A stretch of DNA of 32,356 bases from positions 1 through 32,356 of the forward strand of contig NZ_JAKEEB010000050.1 in the NCBI RefSeq assembly GCF_021462825.1, read 5' to 3'. The position numbers and the translations under genes are program-made. Positions 1-6,493 of the stretch are shown here, piece after piece. The notes beneath the pieces are model-generated. The model worked only from the letters and a program-made list of their open reading frames with translations, was not told the DNA's origin and searched no databases. The number at the start of each line of letters is the position of its first letter. Within the stretch, counting starts at the first letter, position 1. Source of the DNA: Streptomyces glomeratus. GTDB lineage: Bacteria; Actinomycetota; Actinomycetes; Streptomycetales; Streptomycetaceae.

Positions 1-258
1 ATCTCTGATGCCGGATGGGGGGTGTTCCTGACGATCCTGCACGCCAAGGCTGAAAGCGCCGGACGGAAAGTGATCGCCGTGGACCCCCGCAACACCTCCC
101 GGACATGCCCTGAATGCGGGCATGTCTCAGCGGAGAACCGGCCCACCCAGGAGAAGTTCCACTGCGTTTCGTGCGGCCACCAGGCACACGCGGACACGGT
201 GGGCGCCCTGAACGTTCTACGGGCCGGGCTGGTCCATCGCGACGCCAACCCGGCATAA
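1..258 (+). CDS. tnpB: TnpB (OrfB) of an IS200/IS605-family element, 3' end only
   Basis: The frame is open from the first base of the window, so this is the C-terminal ~85 residues of a longer protein. The visible part holds the last RuvC-like stretch (VIAVDPRNTSRTCPECGHVS) followed by a four-cysteine zinc ribbon, CPECGH then CVSCGH, with conserved DTVGALNVLRAG after it. This order is diagnostic for TnpB/IS605 OrfB, an RNA-guided DNA endonuclease that helps retain the transposon and is ancestral to Cas12. The C-terminus ends normally. Whether the protein is active cannot be judged because the N-terminal RuvC Asp and Glu lie outside the window. A hairpin follows within 8 bp of the stop, as expected for the right end of such elements. 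Confidence 0.9.
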   Translation: MSDAGWGVFLTILHAKAESAGRKVIAVDPRNTSRTCPECGHVSAENRPTQEKFHCVSCGHQAHADTVGALNVLRAGLVHRDANPA

Positions 259-265
259 CGAGAAG

Positions 266-285
266 CCCCCTCCTTCACGAGGGGG
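266..285 (+). repeat. Right-end hairpin of the IS200/IS605 element (likely omega-RNA 3' region)
   Basis: CCCCCTC (266-272) pairs perfectly with GAGGGGG (279-285) around a 6-nt loop. Subterminal hairpins at this position mark the right end of IS200/IS605 elements. The tnpB 3' end plus right end normally encode the omega-RNA scaffold, with the guide taken from flanking DNA just beyond the element. The exact element end is inferred to be near the TCAC at 291-294. It could also act as a weak terminator. Confidence 0.6.
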
Positions 286-298
286 AGGAGTCACGTAC

Positions 299-457
299 GT
301 GCCCGCTCTCTACGCCGTCTTCGCGTGGGGCACGCCGATCGTTGCGTCACTGGTCGGCAACGCGAAGAACTGGTCGGGCGGCGTGCTGGTATTCACGTTG
401 ATCGTCGCGGCCGTGCACGCGGCGATCCTGGACGTCGACTGGAAGGTGGGCCGGTAG
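299..457 (+). CDS. Small predicted membrane protein (52 aa)
   Basis: GTG start at 299, stop TAG at 455-457. The protein (starts MPALYAVFAWGTPIV) has two hydrophobic stretches, about residues 3-20 and 27-42, separated by a short NAKNWSG loop, so a two-helix membrane protein is likely. Its stop overlaps the GTG of the next small ORF by one base (TAGTG), suggesting translational coupling. No convincing Shine-Dalgarno is seen, and the IS element end lies immediately upstream, so the native promoter and leader may have been displaced. Family not recognised; small coupled membrane genes of this kind occur next to spread (spd) genes of Streptomyces integrative plasmids, but that is only context. Confidence 0.5.
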   Translation: MPALYAVFAWGTPIVASLVGNAKNWSGGVLVFTLIVAAVHAAILDVDWKVGR

Positions 458-579
458 TGCTGGGGCTGGCAATCTCTCTGGTCCGACTGATGCTGCGCCT
501 GACCTTCGGAATGCTCGACATGATGTTCTGGGCATGCACCCTGGGCAAGGTGGACCCTAGGGCGCGCCGGTTCGTGTAG
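457..579 (+). CDS. Small hydrophobic protein (40 aa), coupled to the previous gene
   Basis: GTG at 457 shares a base with the preceding stop. The product starts MLGLAISLVRLMLRLTFGML and ends with a basic tail PRARRF. It has a single amphipathic-to-hydrophobic segment over residues 2-30 containing several Met and Leu. Compact size, overlap and membrane character fit a plasmid-spread-type accessory protein, but no family can be named from sequence alone. Alternative: chance ORF. Confidence 0.4.
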   Translation: MLGLAISLVRLMLRLTFGMLDMMFWACTLGKVDPRARRFV

Positions 580-723
580 GCGCGGGATCTTCCGCTGGGC
601 GCGTGCGGGGCTTACCCCGCGAGGGGCGTCCTTGGGGGTGCTCGGCCCGCCGGTGCCCGGCTGGGACGCCTGCATGGCAACCGCGCACGCCCGCATAGCT
701 CAGCACACGAAAGGCGGACGGCT

Positions 724-840
724 GTGACCGCCGCCCACCTCGTCGAGATTTCCCGCAGTAACGAGGCCGTCACGACCGCCACTTGGCGTTCACGTCGCCT
801 GCACACTGGCACCCCACCCCCCGCGCTGGTCACGACCTAG
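724..840 (+). CDS. Possible very small protein (38 aa)
   Basis: GTG start at 724, stop at 838-840. A 17-residue ORF beginning at ATG 674 ends with TGA at 725-727, overlapping this GTG (GTGA), which would allow coupling. Product starts MTAAHLVEISRSNEAV and has no recognisable domain. No good ribosome-binding site precedes either ORF. Kept only because of the overlap and the following gene 9 bp downstream; could well be noncoding leader. Confidence 0.25.
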   Translation: MTAAHLVEISRSNEAVTTATWRSRRLHTGTPPPALVTT

Positions 841-848
841 GGATCACC

Positions 849-1118
849 ATGCCCCGTAATGAACCGCCCGCCTGGGTGGGCGCCCTCGCCATCCTCTTCG
901 GCCTCGCAGCAACTGTGTGGGCCACCTGGTGCAGCATCGTCGTCCTCATCGGCGGCACCATGCCTCTGATCGCCGTTCACCTCGAGACCGGCAGCATCCT
1001 CGGCTTCATCCTGATGCTGTTCATCGGCGAGCCGATCCTGATCACCCTCGCCTACTGGGCGAGCATGATCATCCTCGTGCCACTCGCAGCCGCCACTTCC
1101 AGGAGACCGGGACGCTGA
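849..1118 (+). CDS. Small integral membrane protein (89 aa)
   Basis: The ATG at 849 is preceded by AGGGA at good spacing, so this start is preferred over the upstream in-frame GTG. The product begins MPRNEPPAWVGALAILFGLA and contains about three hydrophobic segments: residues 9-24, 26-40 and 48-80 (GSILGFILMLFIGEPILITL). It ends with a basic tail TSRRPGR. No catalytic motif. The gene is followed 46 bp later by another small gene on the same strand, so a small-gene operon is likely. Family not recognised; small membrane proteins of this size are common in actinomycete integrative elements. Confidence 0.6.
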   Translation: MPRNEPPAWVGALAILFGLAATVWATWCSIVVLIGGTMPLIAVHLETGSILGFILMLFIGEPILITLAYWASMIILVPLAAATSRRPGR

Positions 1119-1164
1119 GCGCACTACCCCACCACCTCGCGCATGATCGCGGAAGGATGACCCC

Positions 1165-1383
1165 ATGACCACCGAGCGCGTCACAGTTCGAGTCCTGCTG
1201 CTCTTCGGCGACCAGGCCGAGATCGTCGCTGATGTCCCGCCGGAAGAGCGCACCGAGCCGGAGCGCTACCCGGCCGCCGACATCGCCGCGGCCGTCGGCG
1301 TGCCTGTCAGCGACCTGCCCGGTGTCCGGCTGACCGCCGAGGTCGGCGATGACGGCCAGCTGTCCGGCTGGCAGCTCGGCTGA
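1165..1383 (+). CDS. Conserved-looking hypothetical protein (72 aa)
   Basis: ATG at 1165 follows a strong GGAAGGA ribosome-binding site 7 bp upstream. The protein (MTTERVTVRVLLLFGDQAEI...) is acidic and soluble, with an N-terminal beta-rich stretch and a central helix around AADIAAAVGVPVSDLPG, ending SGWQLG. Codon positions are strongly GC3-biased, supporting real coding. It is the last gene of the small-gene run that starts near 299. No function is known to me. Confidence 0.65.
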   Translation: MTTERVTVRVLLLFGDQAEIVADVPPEERTEPERYPAADIAAAVGVPVSDLPGVRLTAEVGDDGQLSGWQLG

Positions 1384-1497
1384 CCCCGAACCGGCCTCAA
1401 CTTCCCTAGGAGTTGGGGCAATTTCGGGCAACCGACGAAATGCGCTCGTAGGGTGTCGGAATGCGCGGAACGTGCTCAGTGGGCCAGACCGTGACGG

Positions 1498-1752
1498 TCA
1501 GCCGGCTGTGGACGGGTGCGATCCGTCGGCCTGGGATACGAGGAGCGGCCGGTGCAGATGGCGTGATGGGGTGCGTTCGATGATCAGGAAGGCGGCGTCG
1601 TCGGTGAGTTGCTCGCCGGTGTACGCGAGCAGGTCGCGGTGGATGTCGTGCAGCAGGGCGTCCGGGCTTGATGCGCGGAAGGAAGCGATCCGTTCGGCGA
1701 GCGGGTAGAAGGCAGGGATCTGGGGAGGGTCGCTCCACTGGCTCTCCGCAGC
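1498..1752 (-). pseudogene. C-terminal remnant of a SpoIIE/PP2C-family phosphatase
   Basis: On the minus strand an 85-codon open frame reads FYPLAERIASFRASSPDALL, then HDIHRDLLAYTGEQLTDDAAFLIIER. This matches the end of SpoIIE/PP2C Ser/Thr phosphatases from Streptomyces, including the conserved DDAAFLIIER strand that carries the last metal-binding Asp pair. There is no start codon, and the frame is closed by a stop at 1753-1755; the catalytic GGDFYD and GDVxGH motifs are absent, so roughly 80 percent or more of the gene is missing. The break near 1725-1750 abuts unrelated plus-strand sequence, pointing to a recombination junction. Intact relatives lie at 7107 and 22735. Confidence 0.6.
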
Positions 1753-1788
1753 TCACCTCTTCAGAGGTTCCTCGACACCGGGGAACAC

Positions 1789-1878
1789 GTGGTGGCCCTG
1801 GAAATCCGGATCAACCTCGTGACCGCCGGTGACGCGCTCATCGTCGTCGCCCACGAACTCACGGAAGACCAGGGGTGA
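1789..1878 (+). CDS. Possible small protein (29 aa) directly before a terminator
   Basis: GTG GTG at 1789 is preceded by GGGGA 4 bp upstream. The product starts MVALEIRINLVTAGDALIVV and ends ELTEDQG, alternating hydrophobic and polar residues as in beta strands. The stop lies 6 bp before a strong hairpin. It could be an intact microprotein or the tail of a gene whose front was lost at the junction near 1750, since the frame stays open upstream to about that point. Confidence 0.35.
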   Translation: MVALEIRINLVTAGDALIVVAHELTEDQG

Positions 1879-1884
1879 CACACC

Positions 1885-1913
1885 GAGGCCCCCGGCATCC
1901 AGCCGGGGGCCTC
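1885..1913 (+). terminator. Strong hairpin terminator
   Basis: GAGGCCCCCGGC (1885-1896) and GCCGGGGGCCTC (1902-1913) form a perfect 12-bp stem with loop ATCCA. There is no long T tract, as usual in Streptomyces. Being symmetrical, it may stop transcription from both sides. Confidence 0.8.
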
Positions 1914-2027
1914 TCATCAAGCTGAGACAGACGACCAGCGGGGGCCGGGCCGAAGCTCACGGACGCCGAAGAGCCCGCCGCAAAACCCCCGACGGTCACC
2001 AACCATCCTCGAAGGACAGACACCTTC

Positions 2028-2426
2028 ATGGTAGACACACCGCAAGGCGAGACGTACCGCGAGATCGCTGCCCGCCACGGCCGGACCTATACGACCGTAC
2101 GGAACCAGTGGACGCGTCACCCCGGATGGCCGAAGCCCATCGGCAAGCGCGGCAAGTTCCTGCTCTTCGACCCGATCGCCGTCGACCAGGTCGTCGCCGA
2201 GCACCTCGAGCGGCCGACGGCCGCCCTCGAGCCCCGCCGCCTCTACACCGCCCGGGAGATCGAAGCCCTCACCGGGATCACGGCCGCCACGATCCGCTCC
2301 GACCGGAGCCGGGGCCGCTGGCCGGAGCCCGACGACACCTCCGGCCGCGCGCACCGCTGGTACGGCGCCACCGTCACGCAGACGCTCGCCGGGCGCCGCG
2401 CCTACCACAAGGCCGCAGAAGACTGA
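2028..2426 (+). CDS. Double helix-turn-helix DNA-binding protein (132 aa)
   Basis: ATG at 2028 lies downstream of GAAGGACA, a good ribosome-binding site. Two HTH-like modules are visible. The first, residues ~9-45, has YREIAARHGRTYTTVRNQW followed by the turn HPGWPKPIGKRGKFLLFD, the layout of excisionase/MerR-like winged helices. The second, residues ~72-115, has YTAREIEALTGITAATIRSD followed by RGRWPEPDDTSGRAHRWY, again ending in a wing-like strand. Each half repeats the same plan (helix-turn-helix then WPxP and a strand), suggesting internal duplication. Proteins like this sit in Streptomyces integrative elements and are probably regulators or accessory DNA-binding factors. It is not a full excisionase by size. 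The gene is preceded by a terminator, so it has its own promoter. Confidence 0.75.
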   Translation: MVDTPQGETYREIAARHGRTYTTVRNQWTRHPGWPKPIGKRGKFLLFDPIAVDQVVAEHLERPTAALEPRRLYTAREIEALTGITAATIRSDRSRGRWPEPDDTSGRAHRWYGATVTQTLAGRRAYHKAAED

Positions 2427-3051
2427 CCAGCGCATTGCATGTCGGCCTCCCGAACGGCTGACCAGTGCGTCACCCGAGAGGCTGCCCACAGTCGCAGAGT
2501 GCCTCACTGCGTCCGCCAGCCCTGCCAGACTGAGATCACACCATCCAGTCCGACACCAGTCGGGCGCACGGCCCGCCTCGCCCTCACACCAGCGAGGCGG
2601 GCCGGTACGCGCCGACCTCAAGGCTTTGCCACGGCTCCAGCCGCCACCCACTGTCGCTTCCTGCGTGCGCGCGACAGCGGACGCGGCGAGGCTGGTGGCA
2701 TGGCCAAACGCCGCGTGATCGTATCCCCGCCGTCCAAGAGCAGCGGCCGCCAGGTACACCTTGACGACCAGGCCCTCGGAACCGCTCATCGACCTCGCCC
2801 TTGCTCATGGCGGGCAGGTGCACGCCAAGGGCTGGGCGCACGGCGACGTACAGCGCACGCCAATGTGGCGTTGGGTTGCGTGCAAGCGCTGGCCGAACTG
2901 CGGTCCACGACCAGGCGCTGAAGAGGTGGGCATGAGCGCGTCGAGCACCACGATCGGCAGTTCAGGGGGTGACCCGGACAACGTCTCTTCTCCTTCCGGG
3001 CGAACGCGGCCGACCACGAGTCGAGGCCGGCCGCGTCGCTGCTGTCGTGTG
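2427..3051. other. Gene-poor 625-bp stretch with one possible gene fragment
   Basis: Apart from the terminator at 2570-2603, the only coding-like piece is on the plus strand from ATG 2700. It reads MAKRRVIVSPPSKSSGRQVH then LDDQALGTAH, which resembles the beginning of a small Streptomyces hypothetical protein. After about 30 residues the frame changes character to Arg/Gly/Ala-rich low-quality sequence, so the gene appears interrupted near 2790. The remaining 260 bp up to the next gene hold no reading frame that I trust on either strand. Confidence 0.4.
2570..2603 (+). terminator. Hairpin terminator downstream of the double-HTH gene
   Basis: GGCCCGCCTCGC (2570-2581) pairs perfectly with GCGAGGCGGGCC (2592-2603), a 12-bp stem with a 10-nt loop, about 145 bp after the stop at 2426. 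Confidence 0.7.
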
Positions 3052-3495
3052 CTACGCCTGACCGTAGGGCCGGCCGCAGTTCGAGTCGCACTGCGCGAGG
3101 TTCGTGCCGTTCACGGTCCACAGGTCGTCGCAGACCATGAACCCTGCGGCCTTCATGGCGCGTGCCGAGGCGGCGACCTTCTCCGGGTTACGGGCCCCGC
3201 CGCCCGGCGTCGGGTTGTGGTGCAGGAAGCGGCCTGCGTACCGCTCGCGCAGCTCGGCGTACTCCTTCGTGTGCAGGATGAGGGCGTGCAGGCCGAGGTC
3301 CACGTCGTCCAACGGGACCATGGGGACGGTGGCAGTGGCTGCGGTGACCACGAAGGCCACCGCCTGGTCCGCGATCCGCTCGGCACGCTCGGGCGACTGC
3401 CCGTTGTGGACGACCACGAAGTGGGTGAGGCTCTCGGACAGCTCCTCACCAGCCACCGCGCGACCGGTCCTCTGATCGTTCGCCGTTTCCGTCAT
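3052..3495 (-). CDS. Hypothetical protein with His/Cys motifs, glycine-rich-domain (GRDP)-like (147 aa)
   Basis: The ATG at 3495 is chosen because GAGGAG sits 7 bp upstream; an upstream extension lacks such a site. The protein is helical in its first 60 residues. It then shows DDVDLGLHALILHTKEYAEL (63-82) and YAGRFLHHNPTP (86-97), with conserved-looking His70, His75 and a His92-His93 pair. The last residues are QCDSNCGRPYGQA with Cys136 and Cys140. The DVDxxxHxxILxTxxYxxxxxxxAGxFxHHxP pattern matches a small actinomycete family related to glycine-rich domain proteins. Clustered His and Cys suggest metal binding, but no reaction is known. It is transcribed away from the tiny ORFs at 3650-3792, which lie on the same strand upstream. 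Confidence 0.75.
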   Translation of the reverse strand: MTETANDQRTGRAVAGEELSESLTHFVVVHNGQSPERAERIADQAVAFVVTAATATVPMVPLDDVDLGLHALILHTKEYAELRERYAGRFLHHNPTPGGGARNPEKVAASARAMKAAGFMVCDDLWTVNGTNLAQCDSNCGRPYGQA

Positions 3496-3649
3496 GCGAA
3501 AACTCCTCGTCTGTGGCGGGATGTGGCACCTACCGCCTGCATCGGTCGCTGAGCCTGGACTCATCGACGACCAGGAAGCGGGCTTGGAAGGCCAGCCCCG
3601 AACGGGGACGGGGGAGCCGGGGAACTGGCACCCGCTCGGGGCGGCCGGT

Positions 3650-3748
3650 CTACTTGCCGGCAGCGAGTGCCATGCCGATCACCAGGCCGCACGACCCGCT
3701 GATCATGACGATGAACATGACACCGGAATACCGGCCGATGGCGCGCAT
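3650..3748 (-). CDS. Possible single-helix membrane microprotein (32 aa)
   Basis: The minus-strand ATG at 3748 overlaps the stop of a 14-codon ORF (TGATG), so it would be translated by coupling. The product begins MRAIGRYSGVMFIVMISGSC and ends with GLVIGMALAAGK. Residues 8-29 form one hydrophobic segment, with a positively charged front. It lies about 155 bp upstream of the 3052-3495 gene on the same strand. Too short for family assignment; it could be chance. Confidence 0.35.
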   Translation of the reverse strand: MRAIGRYSGVMFIVMISGSCGLVIGMALAAGK

Positions 3749-3792
3749 CAGAGCCCGTCCATCGCAGCGGGTTCAGCAGCGGAGACCGTCAT
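3748..3792 (-). CDS. Possible 14-aa leader ORF
   Basis: ATG at 3792 to TGA at 3748, product MTVSAAEPAAMDGL. It overlaps the next start as TGATG. No strong ribosome-binding site. It is listed only because of the precise overlap with the membrane microprotein. Confidence 0.2.
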   Translation of the reverse strand: MTVSAAEPAAMDGL

Positions 3793-3954
3793 CGCCAAAC
3801 GACCCCGGCCTGGTGAGGGCACAGCCAACTTAGGAATCTGACTCACGTGCTCAGAGGCAACAGTCCAGGGCGCCTGCCCCAGCCCTCGCGCCAAGCTTCC
3901 ACACGGACTCAACCGCACCAAGATCCTTCGACGTCACCCAAGCCGAGGCCGCGG

Positions 3955-4195
3955 TCAGAACTTTCCCCAGTCAAGGACGCCGCAAAGCAGCCCGGACAGC
4001 TTCCAGCCCTTCAAGCGAGCAAGGGCATGCTCGACACGGGCTCGGGCCTGTTGTGCGAGCGGTTGTGTTCCTCCTTCCAGGCCGGGAGGTCGCGCTGACC
4101 GCGTTCGCGACGATGCGGGGTGATCAGGGCGGTACCCCGGTAGCCTCCGTCTGCGATCACCGTGGTGTTGCCGACGGCTGTCTTGGCTCCCCCAA
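3955..4195 (-). pseudogene. IS5-like DDE transposase, frameshifted C-terminal remnant
   Basis: Reading from about 4195 down, the minus strand encodes AVGNTTVIADGGYRGTALIT then PHRRERGQRDLPAWKEEHNR, the region of the second catalytic Asp in DDE_Tnp_4 transposases. At about 4047 the frame slips. After restoring one base (around the AACAGG motif) it continues QARARVEHALARLKGWKL, which contains the catalytic Glu helix, then runs into noncanonical GLLCGVLDWGKF and a stop at 3955-3957. The N-terminal half and the natural C-terminus are missing, so the copy is dead. No terminal inverted repeats were found. Confidence 0.7.
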
Positions 4196-4288
4196 GCAGC
4201 AGGACTCCTGACGCTCTTCCCGCGAGCCTGAATAAACGTCCGCGAGCGTGTAGAGAATCGCGGGCCGGCTCCGATGTCCCCTGTGAGA

Positions 4289-4307
4289 GCCGCCCACCAC
4301 GGGCGGC
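4289..4307 (+). promoter_or_regulatory. Small hairpin in the 5' leader of the DGPF gene
   Basis: GCCGCCC (4289-4295) pairs with GGGCGGC (4301-4307) around ACCAC, ending 21 bp before the ATG at 4329 and just before the GAAGGAG ribosome-binding site. It could be a remnant terminator from upstream or a leader element. A short TGTCCCC motif lies just upstream at about 4275; whether it is part of the promoter is unknown. Confidence 0.3.
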
Positions 4308-4328
4308 CCGAGCCGAAGGAGCGGACTC

Positions 4329-4730
4329 ATGAAGTACCTGGTGATGGTGCAGGGCACGCAGGCGGACTACGAGGCACAGGCGGGCAAGCCCGCCGCCGGT
4401 CTCCCTGCCTGGAGCGACAAGGATATGCAGGCGATGTTCCAGCACATGGGGGCGATCAACAACGACCTCGCCGAGACAGGCGAGTTCATCGATGCCCAGG
4501 GGCTGGCCGAGCCTGCCAGGACCCGCCTTGTCAGCGCCGGCGCGGACGGCAAGCCCGTGATCACCGACGGGCCGTACGGCGAGACCAAGGAAGTGATCGC
4601 CGGTTACTGGCTCCTGGAGTGCGAGAGCCTGAAGCGGGTCACGGAGATCGCCGCGCGGGTCACCCAGTGCCCCGTTCCCGAGGGCGCGAACACGTACCCC
4701 GTCGTCATCCGGCCGCTCGGCGAAGTGTGA
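4329..4730 (+). CDS. DGPF-domain (YciI-like) protein
   Basis: ATG at 4329 follows GAAGGAG. The 133-residue protein begins MKYLVMVQGTQADYEAQAGK and carries the family signature DGPYGE at residues 80-85 within KPVITDGPYGETKEVIAGYW. It is a ferredoxin-like alpha/beta fold of the YciI-related superfamily at normal length, and it ends NTYPVVIRPLGEV. Its gene sits 13 bp upstream of a sigma factor on the same strand. This pairing is established for ECF42-type sigma factors, whose genes almost always neighbour one or more DGPF proteins, and the DGPF genes are usually targets of the sigma factor. The biochemical role of DGPF proteins is not settled. Confidence 0.9.
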   Translation: MKYLVMVQGTQADYEAQAGKPAAGLPAWSDKDMQAMFQHMGAINNDLAETGEFIDAQGLAEPARTRLVSAGADGKPVITDGPYGETKEVIAGYWLLECESLKRVTEIAARVTQCPVPEGANTYPVVIRPLGEV

Positions 4731-4743
4731 GCAGGGGAGACGT

Positions 4744-5976
4744 TTGAGACGTACGAGCGAGGTCGAGGACCTGCTGCGCCTGCACGCGCCGCAGGTCCTC
4801 GGCGCGCTCGTACGCCGGTACGGGCACTTCGACGCCGCCGAGGACGCCGTACAGGAGGCGCTGCTGGCAGCGGCCGGGCAGTGGTCCGAGTCGGGGGTTC
4901 CGGACAATCCGCGGGGCTGGCTGATCAGGGTCGCCTCGCGGCGGCTAACGGACGCGCTGCGCAGTGATCAGGCGCGGCGGCTGCGTGAGGAGAAGGCGGC
5001 GGCGCTCACACCGCGCGACGCCTTCACCGCGCCGCCGCCCGGGCCTGATCGTGCGCCCTCCGAGGACGACACGCTGACCCTGCTCTTCCTCTGCTGCCAC
5101 CCGGATCTGCCCCCGCCCGCCCAGATCGCGCTGACGCTGCGGGCCGTCGGCGGTCTGACGACGGCCGAGATCGCCCGCGCGCATCTGGTGCCGGAGGCGA
5201 CGATGGCCCAGCGGATCAGCCGGGCCAAGCAGCGGGTGAAGGGCACGCGTTTCGGCCGCCCCGATCACTGGGGGGAGCGGCTGCCCGCCGTCCTCCACAC
5301 GCTCTACCTGATCTTCAACGAGGGCTACACGGCCACCTCCGGAGCCTCCCTCCAGCGGGCCGAACTCGCGGGCGAGGCCATCCGGCTGGCCCGTACGGTG
5401 CACCGCCTGCTGCCCGGCGACTGTGAGGTCACCGGCCTGCTCGCCCTGATGCTCCTCACCGACGCCCGCCGCGCCGCGCGGACCGGGGCGGGCGGCGAAC
5501 TGATCCCCCTCGACGAGCAGGACCGCGGACTGTGGGACAAGGCGGCGATCGAGGAGGGCGTGGCCCTAGTGACCTGGGCTCTGTCCCAACGCCGCCCCGG
5601 CCCCTACCAGTTGAGGGCCGCGATCGCCGCCGTCCACGACGAGGCGGACTCGCCCGACAGCACCGACTGGCCCGAGATCCTCGGCCTCTACGACGTCCTC
5701 GTCCACCTTGTCCCCAGCCCTGTCGAACGCCTCAACCGTGCCGTGGCCATCGCCATGGTCCACGGACCGAAGGCTGGTCTGGCTGAACTGGACGCGCTCG
5801 CACCGGAGTTGATCACAGGCCATCGCCTGGACGCGGTCCGCGCCCACCTCCTGGAACGCGCCGGCGACCCCGAGGCCGCCCGAGCTGCCTACGAGTCAGC
5901 CGCCGACAAGACCCTGAGCCTCCCCGAACAGCGTTACCTCCGGGCCCGTGCGGCCCGCCTCGGCGACATCACTTAA
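4744..5976 (+). CDS. ECF sigma factor with long C-terminal extension (ECF42 type)
   Basis: The start is TTG at 4744, supported by AGGGGAG 4 bp upstream. Of 410 residues, ~8-75 form sigma region 2 (HFDAAEDAVQEALLAAAGQW, NPRGWLIRVASRRLTDALR) and ~115-170 region 4 (LTLRAVGGLTTAEIARAHLV then EATMAQRISRAKQRVK). From ~185 to 410 comes a helical extension with FNEGYTA, the PAERLNRAVA-like sequence PSPVERLNRAVAIAMVHGP and LDAVRAHLLERAGDPEAARA, resembling TPR repeats. This architecture, plus the DGPF gene immediately upstream, fits group ECF42. There is no anti-sigma factor gene next to it; in this group the C-terminal domain is thought to control activity. It probably drives its own operon. Intact by every criterion visible. 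Confidence 0.92.
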   Translation: MRRTSEVEDLLRLHAPQVLGALVRRYGHFDAAEDAVQEALLAAAGQWSESGVPDNPRGWLIRVASRRLTDALRSDQARRLREEKAAALTPRDAFTAPPPGPDRAPSEDDTLTLLFLCCHPDLPPPAQIALTLRAVGGLTTAEIARAHLVPEATMAQRISRAKQRVKGTRFGRPDHWGERLPAVLHTLYLIFNEGYTATSGASLQRAELAGEAIRLARTVHRLLPGDCEVTGLLALMLLTDARRAARTGAGGELIPLDEQDRGLWDKAAIEEGVALVTWALSQRRPGPYQLRAAIAAVHDEADSPDSTDWPEILGLYDVLVHLVPSPVERLNRAVAIAMVHGPKAGLAELDALAPELITGHRLDAVRAHLLERAGDPEAARAAYESAADKTLSLPEQRYLRARAARLGDIT

Positions 5977-5977
5977 C

Positions 5978-6300
5978 GTGTCGCTCATGCCCGAGCTGAC
6001 GCACATCACCGAACGCTCCCTGTGGGACGCGGCCCGCGAGACCGGCACGTACCAGATGTCGACGCGTGGCCGCACTCTCCAGGAGGAGGGCTTCATCCAC
6101 TGCTCCACCCGCGCCCAGCTCCCGCGCGTGGCGGCCTTCCTGTACGGCTAGTACGAGGGCCCGGATGACCTCGTGGTCCTGGTCATCGACCCGGAACGGC
6201 TCGGCGTGCCGGTGAGGTACGAGGCCCGGAGCCGGGCGGCGAGGAGTTTCCGCACATCTACGGGCCGATACCTAGGGCCCGAGCGGCGGCCTCCTGGATG
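5978..6300 (+). pseudogene. DUF952-family protein gene, inactivated
   Basis: Starts at GTG 5978 or ATG 5987, two bases or so after the sigma factor stop. It reads MPELTHITERSLWDAARETG, then GFIHCSTRAQLPRVAAFLYG, the DUF952 signature (GFIHCST). An in-frame TAG at 6149-6151 interrupts it, and after the stop the same frame continues YEGPDDLVVLVIDPERLGVP. A second lesion, a frameshift near 6230-6245, is needed to reach EEFPHIYGPIPRAAA, the expected end of the family. Two independent lesions make a true pseudogene more likely than a sequencing error. It was probably the third gene of the DGPF-sigma operon. Confidence 0.8.
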
Positions 6301-6376
6301 TCGAGCGCGTCGAGCAGGGGCTGGATGTTCACTGCTCGTCCGATAAGTCGCTCGGGTACGGCGTGCGTTCACTCAC
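6274..6376 (-). pseudogene. Fragments of an IS5-like transposase start and a second short ORF
   Basis: On the minus strand, TPYPSDLSDEQ followed by a stop (6329-6331) matches the start of IS5-family transposases (YPSDLTDEQW...). A second frame begins at GTG overlapping that stop and reads MNIQPLLDALDIQEAAARAL before ending near 6274. Both pieces are too short to work. They mark an insertion-sequence scar beside the dead DUF952 gene. Confidence 0.35.
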
Positions 6377-6493
6377 CCCGCCACACCAGCAGACCACCAG
6401 CTGCGGACCGGCAGATTCCGCCCGCGCCCACACCATCAGGCGACGCAAGAGCCACTCAAAAGCTAACGAACCTCCCTGTCAACACCGGGTTCG

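Noticed and set aside
688..720. CCCGCATAGCTCAG looks like the start of a tRNA gene.
   Set aside because: No anticodon arm, T-loop (GTTCRA) or acceptor complement follows within 90 bp.
2439..2921. A 160-codon plus-strand open frame.
   Set aside because: Its front half runs through a perfect terminator hairpin and is low-complexity; only the piece from 2700 looks like a gene start.
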